Origin: Branchipolynoe longqiensis
Lineage: Eukaryota > Annelida > Polychaeta > Phyllodocida > Polynoidae
DNA length: 64,000 bases
Direction of reading: 5' to 3'
NCBI GenBank assembly: GCA_030323885.1
Contig: CM059198.1
Location: 74,857,045-74,921,044 of the forward strand
Made by a program: the position numbers and the translations under genes. The notes beneath the pieces are model-generated. The model worked only from the letters and a program-made list of their open reading frames with translations. It was not told where the DNA came from and made no database searches. Below, piece after piece: positions 31,767-42,660 of this stretch (position 1 is the stretch's first letter; each line of letters starts with the position of its first letter).

Positions 31767-32180
31767 ATATCGGCGCTGAGACGCTAGGAGTAGGCCTAAC
31801 CATTAGCCTCTTACAATGCGTTTAATTAATGATAAACATGTCACTATAGTTACATTAGAAATCTATCATCAAAAGTGTATGACATAGAGCTAAAACTATC
31901 GTTCGATAAGCTGTACGAGCACTACAGCCACCACTGGGCCTACCTGTAGTTAGGGCTGCCAAAGTGTGATACTGTGCTTTAGCAAAGATGTGAGGCTACA
32001 TGATTAAAAAAATATTTCTCCTCCATCAAAAAACCCATTTCTCCCAACTTTTGAGGCCAAACTGCTCAAAACAGTGACAAATTGGTAAATAAACCCAATG
32101 TAAGCACTTCCAAGCCTTTCATATGTAATCCAATATGGCCACCGGAAGTTGTGTCGTGACGTCATTACACCCCCTCTATA
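31767..32180. other. Unassigned stretch
   Basis: No gene recognised. The sequence GCCCCGTTCACATTGGCCCG at about 32183 resembles an end of the element at 34438, so a larger nested element may start here. Confidence 0.35.
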
Positions 32181-32532
32181 GCCCCGTTCACATTGGCCCG
32201 TTAATAAAGGGACCAGCTATAGCTCGCTGGGACACTGAGCGTACTCCGACAAATGCTCTCCAAGCACAACTTTGTTTAGTTTTTATGTTTAAATGAACCA
32301 AGTATGTGTGGGGAGAGAAGCATTTGCTGGCAGCTGTTGTTTTAAAAATGGCTGGGTGAGTGGAGATAAGGGAGAGTAAAACTGGGGTATTTTCAATGTT
32401 CTTTAGAGTAGTTCAATCAGGAAATATATTTGTGTAATGTAAAATATATGTTAGTACAATTACAATGCATAATTCAATGAGAAACAGAAAAAATGAAAAA
32501 CGTTTTTGTTGTTGATGAATGTAAAAAGTGTT

Positions 32533-32614
32533 CTGCTGTGGATGGGGTTTGAACCCACACCACCAAACAACTTCAGATTACAAGTTCAACACTCTAACCA
32601 CTAGGCCACAGAGA
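32533..32614 (-). tRNA. tRNA-Thr-like sequence, left arm of palindrome
   Basis: On the minus strand CTCTGTGGCCTAGTGGTTAG forms the acceptor and D arm, ACTTGTAAT an anticodon loop with putative TGT, and GTGGGTTCAAACCCC the T arm. CTGTGG pairs with CCACAG at the 3' side. The anticodon stem is imperfect, so it is more likely a tRNA-derived repeat or pseudogene than an active gene. Confidence 0.45.
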
Positions 32615-32679
32615 CCCCACATAATCAGTAGTCTCACTTCAGGGTATTTGTGTATAGGACATCACATATAAAAGGTTTG

Positions 32680-32998
32680 TACGTACGTACGTACGTACGC
32701 ACACATATATTTACATGTATTTATGCATGTATGTATGTATACAGACATACGTATGTATGTACATACATACGTATGTACATACATACATACATACGTATGT
32801 ACGTACGTATGTACGTACATATGTATGTACATATGCACATATGTATGTACGTATGTATGTACATATGTATGTATGTATGTATGTACATGTGTATGCATGC
32901 ATGTATGTATGTACATATGTACGTACATACGTATGTATGTATGTATGTACGTACGTATGTACGTACATATGTATGTGCGTACATACGTACGTACATTT
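32680..32998. repeat. (GTAC/GTAT) tetranucleotide microsatellite
   Basis: Alternating GTAC, GTAT, ATAC and GCAT tetramers fill about 315 bp. Several frames on both strands stay open because the motifs do not contain stops, giving long Tyr/Val/Cys/Thr-rich frames that are not genes. Confidence 0.97.
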
Positions 32999-33002
32999 TT
33001 TG

Positions 33003-33265
33003 TGTGTTGTTTTACATCCTAGCAACATCTAAGGTCATATCAGGACAGGTACCGACTTGTGACAGTGTGCGCGCATGGCAACTCTATAGTGCTGCCCCAC
33101 TGGAATACCATGCCACCAGTACCATGACCTGATATCCCACTCAGTCACATTATCATGACACTGAGCCAACCAGTCCTTGTCCTATCCTAATAATGCCGAG
33201 CGCCAGACTAGGAAGCAACAAGTATCAATTTTAAAGTCATTGGTTTGACTCGACCAGGATTCGAG
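33003..33265 (-). mobile_element. SINE family A, left-arm copy (head truncated at B box)
   Basis: The 3' tail TGTTGTTTTACATCCTAGCA, GGTCATATCAGGACAGGTAC and the body run to the B box (CCAGGATTCGA), where the copy meets the other SINE. Confidence 0.88.
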
Positions 33266-33580
33266 TTAGAGCATCCGTCTCCCGTGTTGTTAGATCGTGG
33301 GGTTGTGAGTTTGAATCCTGGTCGAGTCAAACCAATGACTTTAAAATTGATACTTGTTGCTTCCTAGTCTGGCGCTTGGCATTATTAGGATAGGACAAGG
33401 ACTGGTTGGCTCAGTGTCAGGACAATGTGACTGAGTGGGATATCAGGTCATGATGCTGGTGGCCTGGTATTCCAGTGGGGCACGATAAAGTTGCCATTAG
33501 TGCGCACTGTCACAAGTCGGTACCTGTCCTGATATGACCTTAGATGGTGCTAGCATGTAAAACAACAACAAACAAAACAA
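33266..33580 (+). mobile_element. SINE family A, right-arm copy
   Basis: The head starts GTTAGAGCATCCGTCTCCC, with B-box GAGTTTGAATCC. The body, CCTGATATGACCTTAGATG and the tail ACAACAACAAACAAAACAAA follow. It is the near mirror of the left-arm copy. Confidence 0.88.
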
Positions 33581-33651
33581 ACACATACACACACACGTTT
33601 TATATGTGATGTCCTCTACACAAATAGCCTGAACTGAGGGTAGTAATTATG

Positions 33652-33738
33652 TGTGGTCTCTGTGGCCTAGTGGTTAGAGTGTAGCACTTGTGATTAGAAG
33701 TTGTTTGGTTGTGTGGGTTCAAACCCCCTCCACAGCAG
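33652..33738 (+). tRNA. tRNA-Thr-like sequence, right arm of palindrome
   Basis: CTCTGTGGCCTAGTGGTTAG, CACTTGTGATT and GTGGGTTCAAACCCC mirror the left-arm sequence with several substitutions. The anticodon position again reads TGT. It is probably a pseudogene or repeat part. Confidence 0.4.
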
Positions 33739-34081
33739 GACTTTTTTATATTCAACAACAAAAAACTTTTTCATCTATATCTGTTTCTCATTGAATTATG
33801 CAATGTAATTGTACTAACATATATTTCACATTACACAAATATATTTCCTCAAGGTTAGGGTTCTGGATTTCTATTAATTTTGAATAAAACTAACGTTTCG
33901 CACTGCGCGTTCCAGCAAACTCAATGCCAATTACCCTCATCTAGGTCACTCTCCTGTACACCACCAAGTGGAAAGGTTCAGTACTAAGCATGCACCACCC
34001 CTGTGGCACACATCTGAACTATTTCCGAGTTCGTTTGTTTTCCACGCGGCGGATAGCTGGCCGTTTTAAGTCGCCTGCAAC

Positions 34082-34962
34082 TCTAGAGGTGCACATATAT
34101 TTTTTTAATCATATATTTTGAGGGTTTCACTGCCCAGCAGAAGTTTTGACCGTTCCAAAACAATACGACTCAGTCTATACATATCTAGGTCGAACCCACA
34201 CTCTCTCGTGCGACATCGACGAACCCAAACTGGCGCTGGTTAGTCTGTACTTGCTCATGCGCAGATATCCACTTCCGCCTTAAACGCTCCGTGTGTGGAC
34301 ACGACACTAGTTCGCCTCCTCTAGTTCGCCCTAAAGTTGTGCTGTGTGAACAAGGCTTATGTCTAGCATAGGCCTACTCTAGCATAGGACATAACCTAAC
34401 ACCAGAGAACTAGAGACGAGTAGTTCTATACTAAAGTCCCATTCACACTGGCCCGTTCTCGCCTCAACTAGTTCGCCTCAAATTGGTCGTGTGGACACTA
34501 CTCTGAGGCGAATTAAGCCTGAGTCGCCTCATCTAGTTCGCTTCAAGTAAACCACCTCGCGAGGTAGTATAGATGAAGCGAACCAGCTTAAGTCGGCCCA
34601 CCTTGCTTGTGTGGACGGTAGCGGTTTACTTGAAGCGGATTAAGCACATCACACTATATAATATAATTTGGTCTATGAACCTGCTAGAGGTGCACAAATA
34701 TTTTTTTCATCATTTATTTTTAGGATTTTACTGCCCAGCAGAAGTTTTGACCGTTCCAAAACAATACGACTCAGTCTATACATATCTAGGTCGAACCCAC
34801 ACTCTCTCGTGCGACGTCGACGAACCCAAACTGGCACTGGTTAGTCTGTACTTGCTCATGCGCAGATATCCACTTCAGCCTTAAACCGCTCCGTGTGTGG
34901 ACACGACACTAGTTTGCCTCATCTAGTTCGCCCTAAAGTTGTGCTGTGTGAATGGGGCTTAA
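34082..34962. repeat. About 275-bp block duplicated in direct orientation
   Basis: 34082-34356 and 34688-34962 are near-identical, sharing GCCCAGCAGAAGTTTTGACC, AACAATACGACTCAGTCTAT and TGCTCATGCGCAGATATCCA. The two copies differ by a handful of substitutions. Confidence 0.9.
34438..34958. mobile_element. Inverted-repeat element with CCCATTCACAC ends
   Basis: Left CCCATTCACACTGGCCCG and right, complemented, CCCCATTCACACAGC pair, with internal inverted words AACTAGTTCGCC / GGCGAACTAG. It includes the second copy of the duplicated block. Confidence 0.6.
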
Positions 34963-35179
34963 AACTCAGTAACACCATAGATAAAGTATTCATCTATGGT
35001 AACACTAACAATAACAACAGTCTAACGCAATGCCCATCACTATAGGCTAGCACTGAACAGTTTTATGCCTATCATTAAAGAAATGGTTGTTGAAGACTTC
35101 TGTTTCTGTGCAGTAACCGAGTAGCCTATGTTAGACCTAGCCGGATGTGGTGTAGTTAGGCCTACTCCAGGGTGCAAAC

Positions 35180-35582
35180 TAGATAAAAGATTCACCCGGT
35201 ACTTGTAGTACACAGGTGAATGACAACGTAGTCTAAATACGGGCGAAACTAGCTTTAGTATGGACCAGGTAGTAGAATGTCTGCCGCCAGTATCAAATGG
35301 ATATTTATATAGGCACAGAGTTGGTGAATTGGGAGAGAATGCAAAAAGACAAGATGGCGGCTGTAGAACGCCATCGATTTCACTTTTAAATCTGATTAAA
35401 CTAGATATTATATTTTTCAACTCAAAGGTAGCGGGCTAATAATAAGACAGATGTAAAGAATAATTGTTGCTTCTTAGATTGTGAAATTAGGCTCTCAATT
35501 CTTTGACCCGCATTTTCAACAGCTTTTACATAGGGATGGTTTGCACCCCTACTGCAGCAGTACGGGGTGAATCTTGTATCTA
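35180..35582. mobile_element. 9-bp-duplicating MITE (TAGATAAAAGATTCACCC), copy 2
   Basis: This 403-bp element starts TAGATAAAAGATTCACCC and ends GGGGTGAATCTTGTATCTA. GGTGCAAAC flanks it perfectly on both sides (35171-35179, 35583-35591). The interior (CAAGATGGCGG, GAACGCCATCGATTTCAC) matches copy 1 in part, in the reverse sense. Confidence 0.9.
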
Positions 35583-35591
35583 GGTGCAAAC

Positions 35592-35880
35592 CTGTTATTG
35601 TGACGGCTACTGAACAACCCATTAGAAAAATGTTGGAAGGCGGGCTACGGACATAACCCCATACATTTGTAATCTAATATGTAAATATATGGTTCCAATT
35701 CTTGTTTAGTGAAGATTTGATTAAATCATGTAGATTAATAATAATAGGCTTTAAAACAAAAGTCAAATAGAGAGCATCTAGTGACCACTGTTCTTTATAT
35801 TTTTTTGCATTGTCTACTAGTTCAGCAACTCTATGCCGATATAAACACGACACACTGGAAATAGGACATTCAAGAACAAC
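35592..35880. repeat. Dispersed repeat shared with 62900-63230
   Basis: CTACTGAACAACCCATTAG, ATATATGGTTCCA and CAGCAACTCTATGCC occur in the same order at both sites. At this site the older repeat was entered by the MITE at 35180-35582. Confidence 0.8.
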
Positions 35881-35889
35881 TAAAAAATA

Positions 35890-36079
35890 AATGTTGGCGG
35901 GCTTGCTAAAACTCTGACCCCCTATGCTTCAGCAGTAACATGTTCTGTGAAATTAACTCAGTAGGCCTACACTCTTCTATGCAGCAATACATACTTAATA
36001 CGCCACCGGCATCCAAGCTACTATGTGCGTAGGTTTAAATCTAGACAAGTGCTTTGCTTTCGAAAAGTTTATGCAACTT
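35890..36079 (+). mobile_element. TTAA-target MITE, 3' half
   Basis: GGCGGGCTTGCTAAAACTCTG, TATGCTTCAGCAGTAACA and the TAAATCTAGACAAGTGCTTTG block follow copy 3 (14801); the final inverted end is damaged. Confidence 0.7.
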
Positions 36080-37785
36080 TTAAGTAGGCATGTAGTCCTA
36101 AGACAAGTGTCAATAAAGTGTAATGTTAACCAACTAGTGTAGGCATAATGCTACATTTAGTTAGCTTAGTACTATTGCTAGTATTATAAGTTTGTGGCTA
36201 GGTGGAACGATAATCTATGCCCTACTTCCCAATATATATATATTTTAAAATCCTATAGAATTAACGATTTACTCTTACTTGAATGTTTTTTAAAAGTTGA
36301 GTTTAATTTTTATTTAACCACACATTGTATTAGATCCACTACTTTATGAATATATATCTCAATCCAAATAGTCAAAATCATTAAGACATATGATTGACAG
36401 GTTAATTACCAACGCAGATTTCCTTTGTTTAGTAAATAAACAGCGCATGGGCACAACTTAAATGCTGGTACTAATTAGCAACTGACCAGTTTGTCAGAAT
36501 CTGAGAATGCAATCTTCAGAGGAAGAACTCTTGTGGCAAAATAAACAAGGCTGTATTTTCAGATATATAAATATAATAAATAAGAGAAATATTAAAACGC
36601 AATTTTGCTTTTATATAAGAGATTGTGATACAAATACATTTATTTACTAAAGAACAATGTTAACTACAATAGAAAAGCTAATCAAGTACTGAAAACAATA
36701 TATGAATATATCTAACAGTATGCATTTATTGCCAAATGTGATGAGAATTCTGTACAGGATATTGAAGTTGGTGGAGGAGTAGGCTACTTCAATGGTTCAC
36801 GGAACTGGATCTGAATGAACAGAACAAAAAGAAAGGTTAATTATTTTAGTTATAGGAAAAAAGGTTAGTTATTTTAATTATAGGAATATAGGTTACCCTT
36901 ATTCAATGCCTTACACAAAACAAGATGTCCCAGCTCAATTCTGTTGACTACTAGGTTCAATTAAACCGCTGGGAAAACAGTAAACAAAATAATGAAAATA
37001 AAAATATTCTAACCAGGTAGTTCGGCATACCTCATATTTCACAAAACTATAAATGAAATATTAGGTGAAATTAGTATGGGGTCCCAAAAGAATCTCTAAA
37101 TCAGTCTATTTCTTTAAAAGTGTAAATCTCTTGCTAAATCATCTGAGGTATTGGAGTCATGGCAGCCCTCAATGTATAGTGGATTATTAACATATAATGA
37201 GTAGATTTAGCAGTGTTATAAAACTGATTATCTACCCATATTTGTCATTTCAACCCAATCACGTTGATAATACAACAGCGAGTAAAACAACTAAAACAAT
37301 CAACATGCTATTGGGATCAGTTGCTCCCAACAACAAAGTGGAAATCTGATATCCTGTGAATTTTCTCAGTAACAGTAAGAACATCCACAGGAAGTATATG
37401 ACTTTAAGAGGAGAAATGAAAACCTAGTATAACCAAGAGAAGAGAAAAAAAAAGGAAATCCGCCGAAAATCGGAAATTTCTCATCCGTGCCAATCAGGGA
37501 TATGAAATTTTACTTTCTGATCACGTTATCCAAATAGATCAACAAAAGGAGCTGTCTCCACTAGCTGTGATATATGTGTAATAGACGTCTAGACACGTCT
37601 GTAATATATGCTAATGAGATGAATAATGTTCTAGACAGTGAGTGAGACAAAGGAGTATGTAAATGAGATGTCATGGAAAGTTTAGCCAGCAGTTCAGTGA
37701 GCCCTGGACGGGAATAAACCATTCAGTATCCAGAAGTCAAAGTGTTAAGATGTTGTACTTTCACACTAGCTAGGTGCTATTGAAC
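36080..37785. other. AT-rich stretch, nothing firmly recognised
   Basis: Only a short GGAAATCCGCCGAAAATCGG piece near 37455, related to the GGGATGAAAG family, stands out. Confidence 0.4.
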
Positions 37786-37786
37786 T

Positions 37787-38065
37787 TCACCAACTGTACC
37801 AGCCTGATGATGCACCTTTCGGTTTGCACATGACTTTCCTGATGAAGTCTTGGAGCGGTAATCCAGTGGAAAACCTCTTTGCAGAGATGGATGACCCGTG
37901 GTCTACAAGGGGGCTCGGATGGAATGGTGTCACCTTAGAAGGCTGCGGTGATGGACTGTCGTTCACACCAATCCAATTGGACCTTTTGCACAACAGCAGA
38001 AAACCAAGATCAGGCTCATGTACATGATGCATAATCCAATGGAAGCATATCATTAACAAACACAT
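37787..38065. other. Unassigned block open on both strands
   Basis: A minus frame of 92 codons and a plus frame of 67 codons overlap over a moderately GC-rich island in AT-rich surroundings. I do not recognise either translation. It could be an old element fragment or an exon. No clear acceptor/donor pair decides the matter. Confidence 0.25.
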
Positions 38066-38289
38066 ATAACCAATATTTTGTTGTGATAAATTTATTTATC
38101 CTGCTTATAACGGATAAGTGTGTTAACACTTGTTTTCACCGCTGGGCAGCACTAGTCCAATTTGATTCAAATCTTTTGAATTTTCTTTTAGTAATAATTT
38201 TGGTTTTCTTCCTTCTTATTTATGGCTTGTAACTAGATTGCAAGCAGTCCAAAATCCAGCTTTCACTCTAAATGTATTATTATACAGAA

Positions 38290-38531
38290 GGAATATTAAG
38301 TCAATTCACTAAAACCTGTCTCTGCTGCAAGTGTCACAAGTTTATGATGTCTAGCACTTTAGAATGCATACCAGATTTATTGTGTACTGTTTTCACGTAG
38401 AAAATCTCCAAAGTTAGCCATTTTAGAATCAAAGTTAACCCAACCTAAATTAAAGTAGATTAGAACGATCAAAACCTATATATTTCTCTAAAGAATAAGG
38501 GAGAAACTTAAAACCATGGGATTATGCAACC
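38290..38531 (-). mobile_element. TTAA-target MITE, truncated copy
   Basis: AAAATCTCCAAAGTTAGCCA and CTTAAAACCATGGGATTATG match the family in the minus sense. It abuts the next copy at TTAATTAA. Confidence 0.75.
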
Positions 38532-38539
38532 TTAATTAA

Positions 38540-38899
38540 AGTTAAAATAGTCCCACGGTTTTGAGTTTTGACCATTTCAATAATAAATATATTTGATTGA
38601 TCGTTTTAATCTACCTTATGTTAGTATGAAGTAAATTGTATCATAAATGGCCAACTTTGGAAGTATTTGCCATGAAAATATGTACTATTAATTTTGGCAT
38701 GCACATCAAACCATTGTCACCCATATGCTTCAGTAATAACAAATTCTATTAAATTGACTTTGTATTCCCTTCTATGCAGCAAGAAATCCTTACTAAGTTC
38801 ATTACCGATTAGAAACCAAGTTGGATATATAGGATCAAATCTAGCTAGATAAATGTTTTGGTTTTTGACAAGTTTATGCTTTCATCGGACTATGCCGCT
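38540..38899 (+). mobile_element. TTAA-target MITE, full copy
   Basis: The flanks are TTAA at 38536-38539 and 38900-38903, and the right end is CATCGGACTATGCCGC. The left end has drifted (AAAATAGTCCCACGG). Confidence 0.82.
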
Positions 38900-39387
38900 T
38901 TAATAGTCAAAGATGGACAATAATCAAAGATGGACAACATACTTCATTGCTCCCGGGCACATAAGACAAGGAGGCTGATGTTGGAACAAACATGATGCTT
39001 TATTCGGCCCCCCCCCCCCCCCCCCCCCCCTTGGCGGCAAGTACAAATTTGATCTCGTGATTGCATATACAGGCCTCCTCGGCGGTCCCGACCGACACAA
39101 GGTCATGTGATATGATAACGGATGGGTATGTGTTGGGAATGCAACATGTGATAATTATGCAGTTCAGGATGACATAATGGACATAGGATATTACATTGGT
39201 ATACATGAAGTAGGGTAATACTAATAGAACAATATGAATTTACGTTCAAACATGATGATTTAATAATTGTGTGTCGTTCAATTGCTCGGGTGTCAATTGT
39301 GTGATGATTTCGTTGAATGGTATATTTTAAGTATTTTATTTTATTTGTTGGGGTATATTTATTTTTGTGTTTGATTGGCTCGACCAA

Positions 39388-40200
39388 TCACTCAGCGAAG
39401 CCATATGTGTTTTTGTGAGATTTGGTGGCATGTACAAGGGCGTGGTTTACCTTATTAGAGTCTCTCGTGCTTATATATATTTTGTGGGCATTCGAGGCCC
39501 ATCCCCTGAACCGTTGTACCTCCAACTCGGAGCTGCCGGATGCGAAGGCCACCTTATCGCGTGCAGTGTGTAGGGTGAAGTGACTCCAAACGCGAGCTGT
39601 GCATTCCGCCATTCCCTAGCCATGTATGGGATGGCCACCGTGGCGCCATCGCCCGGGAAAGACAGTAGCGGCTGGTTAGGTGTGGTGGTGGGGGTTCAGC
39701 GATCATCGCCCGATAGGCTGCCACCGGGCAGAATAGTGTATCCGGTGATGGGGCCAGCCACCTATCCCTTGACTGGTGGCTGGCCTGCATGTTCCTGGCC
39801 CATTTTTGGTGCACATGGAGCCTCCCATCCCGGATCTGTACATCCACACGGGTGGTGTGACGGGTGGGGTCAAAGGTGGCGGCCGATCTTGGCGCCACCT
39901 CGGACTACCACACCCCGTGAAAAACATTATTATCACGCGGTGGCGACCACCCGCCCTTGTGGCATGGCTTGCATGTGGTTCACCACTGCCTTCATCACTG
40001 GTATTGGCACGTCGGGCGCCGGTGATGGTGTGTGGGACTTGGCACGCCTGAGTGCATCAAGTGCCAGTCGCACAGTTATGTGGTCCATTGGCGCTGAGGG
40101 GCCTCCATTATGCGGAGGAAGAGGTGTAGGTGGGAAGCGGCGTTGGCGACAGGGGATGGGCACATCCGACCCGCCCGCTCCTCTAGCCAGCACCATATCT
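39388..40200 (-). pseudogene. Tyrosine recombinase fragments (DIRS/Ngaro type), frameshifted
   Basis: Three minus frames together cover the domain. The first (40196-39933) has the helical stretch LALDALRRAKSHTPSP. The second (39898 on) has FDPTRHTTRVDVQIRDGRLH, HQKWARNMQ and a TLFCPVAAYRAM segment, the pattern seen before the catalytic half in DIRS-type integrases. The third (39612-39388) has TLHTAR, with the conserved HxxR at about 39570-39559, and GWASNAHKIYIS, whose Tyr at 39477-39475 fits the nucleophile. At least two frameshifts separate them, and the first catalytic Arg is not seen. Such enzymes integrate circular cDNA at short identical trinucleotides. Confidence 0.8.
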
Positions 40201-40327
40201 CGAGTGGTGTGGGCCGGAGGGGTACCACCCTGCCGCCGCGGTGAGGGTCTGGTACTTCGGGTTTGCGGGGTAAAAGAGGGTCAAGCTGTTGGTATGCATT
40301 GGTGCAAGGCTGGACTGGTTTGATGCT

Positions 40328-40579
40328 TCATTCTACACAAATGCTTATGGCCTTGTCTCTGTATGCTTTACTTATGTGAGCCCTGCTTAGTGCATCGGCC
40401 AGTTCATTTTCTACACCTGGTATATCCCTATAGGTTATGCGAATGCTGTGCACTGCCTGGAACATCCAGGCTGCCCGGGCTATCTGGAGGAGTCTGGGGT
40501 CATGACCCCGTCCGGTGGCGAGCACCTGCCTGGCGGCCATGTTGTCACAGTGGGCGGCAGTGGCTGTTGAATAATCCAT
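40328..40579 (-). pseudogene. RNase H domain fragment of the DIRS/Ngaro-like element
   Basis: The 83-codon frame has CDNMAARQVLATGRGHD, then ITYRDIPGVENELADALSRA. D-N-x-A and H/R-x-x-x-PG-x-x-N-x-x-ADALSR are the RNase H signature of retroelements, which degrades RNA in the RNA-DNA hybrid during reverse transcription. The N-terminal half of the domain is missing. Confidence 0.85.
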
Positions 40580-40670
40580 GGACGTTTGTGTCTGTTATCG
40601 CATGGGGGCCGTTCCCACATACCTGTGCTGTGCTGCCGATAGCCACTCCAGTTTTGGGCGCGCCCCGTGC

Positions 40671-41899
40671 CTAGTATTTTGGATTGGGGTCGCGCGCCTT
40701 CCTCCGGCAGTTCTGTTCGGAATGTTCATAGTAAGCCTGTGAGAGTTTGTAACAGTAGGCACATGCATGTACCATGTCCATCAGCCTGTCCTGATGGTGC
40801 TGCTTTTGGCTGCACCTCCTGGTGGAGTTGAATGCTGAGCACAGGCGCTCATGCGTCTCGGCCTCAATCCGGCCCCTCGACGTCTTGCTGTCTGCCGTTA
40901 CGGCGGGGGGGGGGGGGGGGGGCACGTTCATCCCTGGTGGGGGGGGGGGGGTTGCTGGTCAGCTCGGTGGTCAAGTTGGCTCGGTCATTTTGTATTTCCT
41001 GGCGGTCCCTCCACTCAATCTCCTCCTTTTCAATTTTGTCAAATATATTTTGCGACCACTCGCGCACGGCCGGCCACGGCTTGCGAGAACAGTCATCCAT
41101 GAGGCATCTGAGGCGCTCAAACATGAAACATGTGAGGGAAGTCCTGGGCCTCATATGCCCTTTGATCCACCATCAGTGCCATGAATGCCCTCATATACTC
41201 CCTCTCCGTCATAGTTGTCCGTGCCGCTAGCTTCTATGTGGCCAAACTACATGCGTGTCATTTCAGATATATGTACGCTTTTGAAACGGGGTTAGTTACG
41301 AACATGTCTTGTAACACGGCTCGCCTACCTTCCAGTCTCCTGTAGCACGCCTGGTACCGGTCAAACTCCTCGTCCGCATCCTACATCTCGTCATCCCGGC
41401 ATCGGTGTCGGTCGGCCCCGTTGTTTGACCGGCAGCGAGGGCCGGCCATGCGCGGCATCTGTGGGTACAATTTGTTTGTTGTTGTTTTACATCCTAGCAA
41501 CATCTAGGGTCATATCAGGACAGGTACCGACTTGTGACAGTGCACTCATGGTGACTTTATAGTGCTGTCCCACTGGGAAACCAGGCTGCCGGCACCATGA
41601 CCTGGTATCCCACTCAGTCACATTATCCTGACACTGAGCACACCAGCCATTGCCATGTCCTAATAATGCCGAGTGCCTGGCTAGGAAGCGACAAGCACCA
41701 ATTTTCAAGTCATTGGTTTGACTGGACTAAGGTTCGAACCCACGACCCCATGGGTACATGTCCCGCCTCCTGTTGCCGGCGCGCCTGGCCGGGGAGTGCC
41801 CGGGCTCCAGGGACGAGGAAGTCTCCCGGGGGCGGACCACCTGGTCGGCGGACCACCTGGTCGGCCGTCTGGTCTGTTGCTTGTTGCGCGGCCCGGCCT

Positions 41900-41930
<31 letters not shown>

Positions 41931-42350
41931 CGGGTGCGGCCACCAGCACTGGTGCGGGGGGGGGGGGGGGGGGGGGCTCCCGCACCCGGCTGTGCGTCGA
42001 TCAGGCGCTGGATGGATATCTGCATAGCATCCATCCGCTTGTCCAGCCGCCCCGACATGCACTCCTCCTCGTGCATCCTGCGGTCGACCTGATTGACGTC
42101 CGATCGAGCCGGTGTGCATGTCGCCTGGTGCCCGCCCTGTCCGGGCTCCGGGTACGATGCATCCGATTCGATCTCGGTGCCACTGGACCGATCTCGTGGC
42201 GTAATCCGGCTGGTGCTGGGCCTTGGGGGTGTGGTTGCCCTGAGGGTGCTACTGTTTGCCCCCGACGACTGCGGTATCGGAAGTGTGGTGGATATTCCCG
42301 GCTGAGCCTGGGACCTTGCTGGCTAGCCACAGCCCTTCGTCTTACCCGAT
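40671..42350 (-). pseudogene. gag-like ORF of the DIRS/Ngaro-like element
   Basis: A candidate start, MPKQGSSGKTKG, lies near 42366. Downstream in several frames are an acidic/helical stretch (MHEEECMSGRLDKRMDAMQ), proline-rich runs over the G/C homopolymers, a segment with EREYMRAFMALMVDQRAYE, the segment EWSQNIFDKIEKEEIEWRD, and a C-terminal CAYC-x9-H-x4-C knuckle (about 40768-40705) before a stop. C-x2-C-x9-H-x4-C is a plausible nucleic-acid-binding knuckle. The frame is broken by frameshifts, homopolymers and a SINE at 41470-41753. The gag assignment is inferred from position and the knuckle. Confidence 0.55.
41470..41753 (-). mobile_element. SINE family A inside the DIRS/Ngaro-like gag
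   Basis: It carries TTTGTTTGTTGTTGTTTTAC, CATATCAGGACAGGTACCGA and the head with AAGGTTCGAACCC. It adds a later layer to the element. Confidence 0.87.
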
Positions 42351-42660
42351 GAACCTTGTTTTGGCATCGTTATATTAAAAAAGAAATGGCTGGTATGTGT
42401 GGTCAGTCGTGGGCTGATTTGCAGACTGACCATCGGGATGCGTGGAGCCCCTGGCTCCTGGTTTTGTTGTTTTGTTTATCTGATTGGTTGCAGCGTTTGG
42501 TGTTGTATGTTGTGATTGGTTGATGTGTGGGGGAGGGTGTGAGTTACCCTTCCCTGCCTGGTGTGGTTGACGCCCCCCTCCCCACGCCCCCGTAGGAGGG
42601 CGGGAGGCGGTGGTTGCGTGCAGCCTCACAGTCTCCGCACCCAGCAATGACCACAAATGA

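Larger units (their letters stand above)
32394..33857. repeat. Large palindrome built on head-to-head SINE A copies
   Basis: The left arm, about 32394-33265, is repeated in reverse complement at 33308-33857. Both arms contain an AT-rich outer block (AATATATTTGTGTAATGTAAA and complement), a tRNA-Thr-like sequence, an ATCACATATAAAA block and a SINE A. The central spacer is about 42 bp. The left arm also contains a tetranucleotide microsatellite of about 315 bp that is nearly absent from the right arm. Confidence 0.9.
38930..42660 (-). mobile_element. Decayed DIRS/Ngaro-like tyrosine-recombinase retrotransposon
   Basis: On the minus strand the order is gag-like (42350-40671), RNase H (40579-40328) and tyrosine recombinase (about 40200-39388), which is the DIRS/Ngaro/PAT order except that no reverse transcriptase fits in the roughly 90 bases between gag and RNase H. 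The block is distinctly GC-rich against AT-rich flanks and contains very long G/C runs. A SINE A sits in gag. AATAAA on the minus strand at about 39000 could be its poly(A) signal. The outer ends are not resolved, so the boundaries given are approximate, and I could not find terminal repeats. Confidence 0.75.

Noticed and set aside
32650..33132. Long overlapping open frames on both strands rich in Tyr, Val, Thr and Cys
   Set aside because: They come from the GTAC/GTAT tetranucleotide microsatellite, which lacks stop codons in several frames.
39580..42352. Plus-strand frames of 247 and 251 codons
   Set aside because: They are antisense to the recombinase and gag pieces and depend on Gly-rich reading of G runs.
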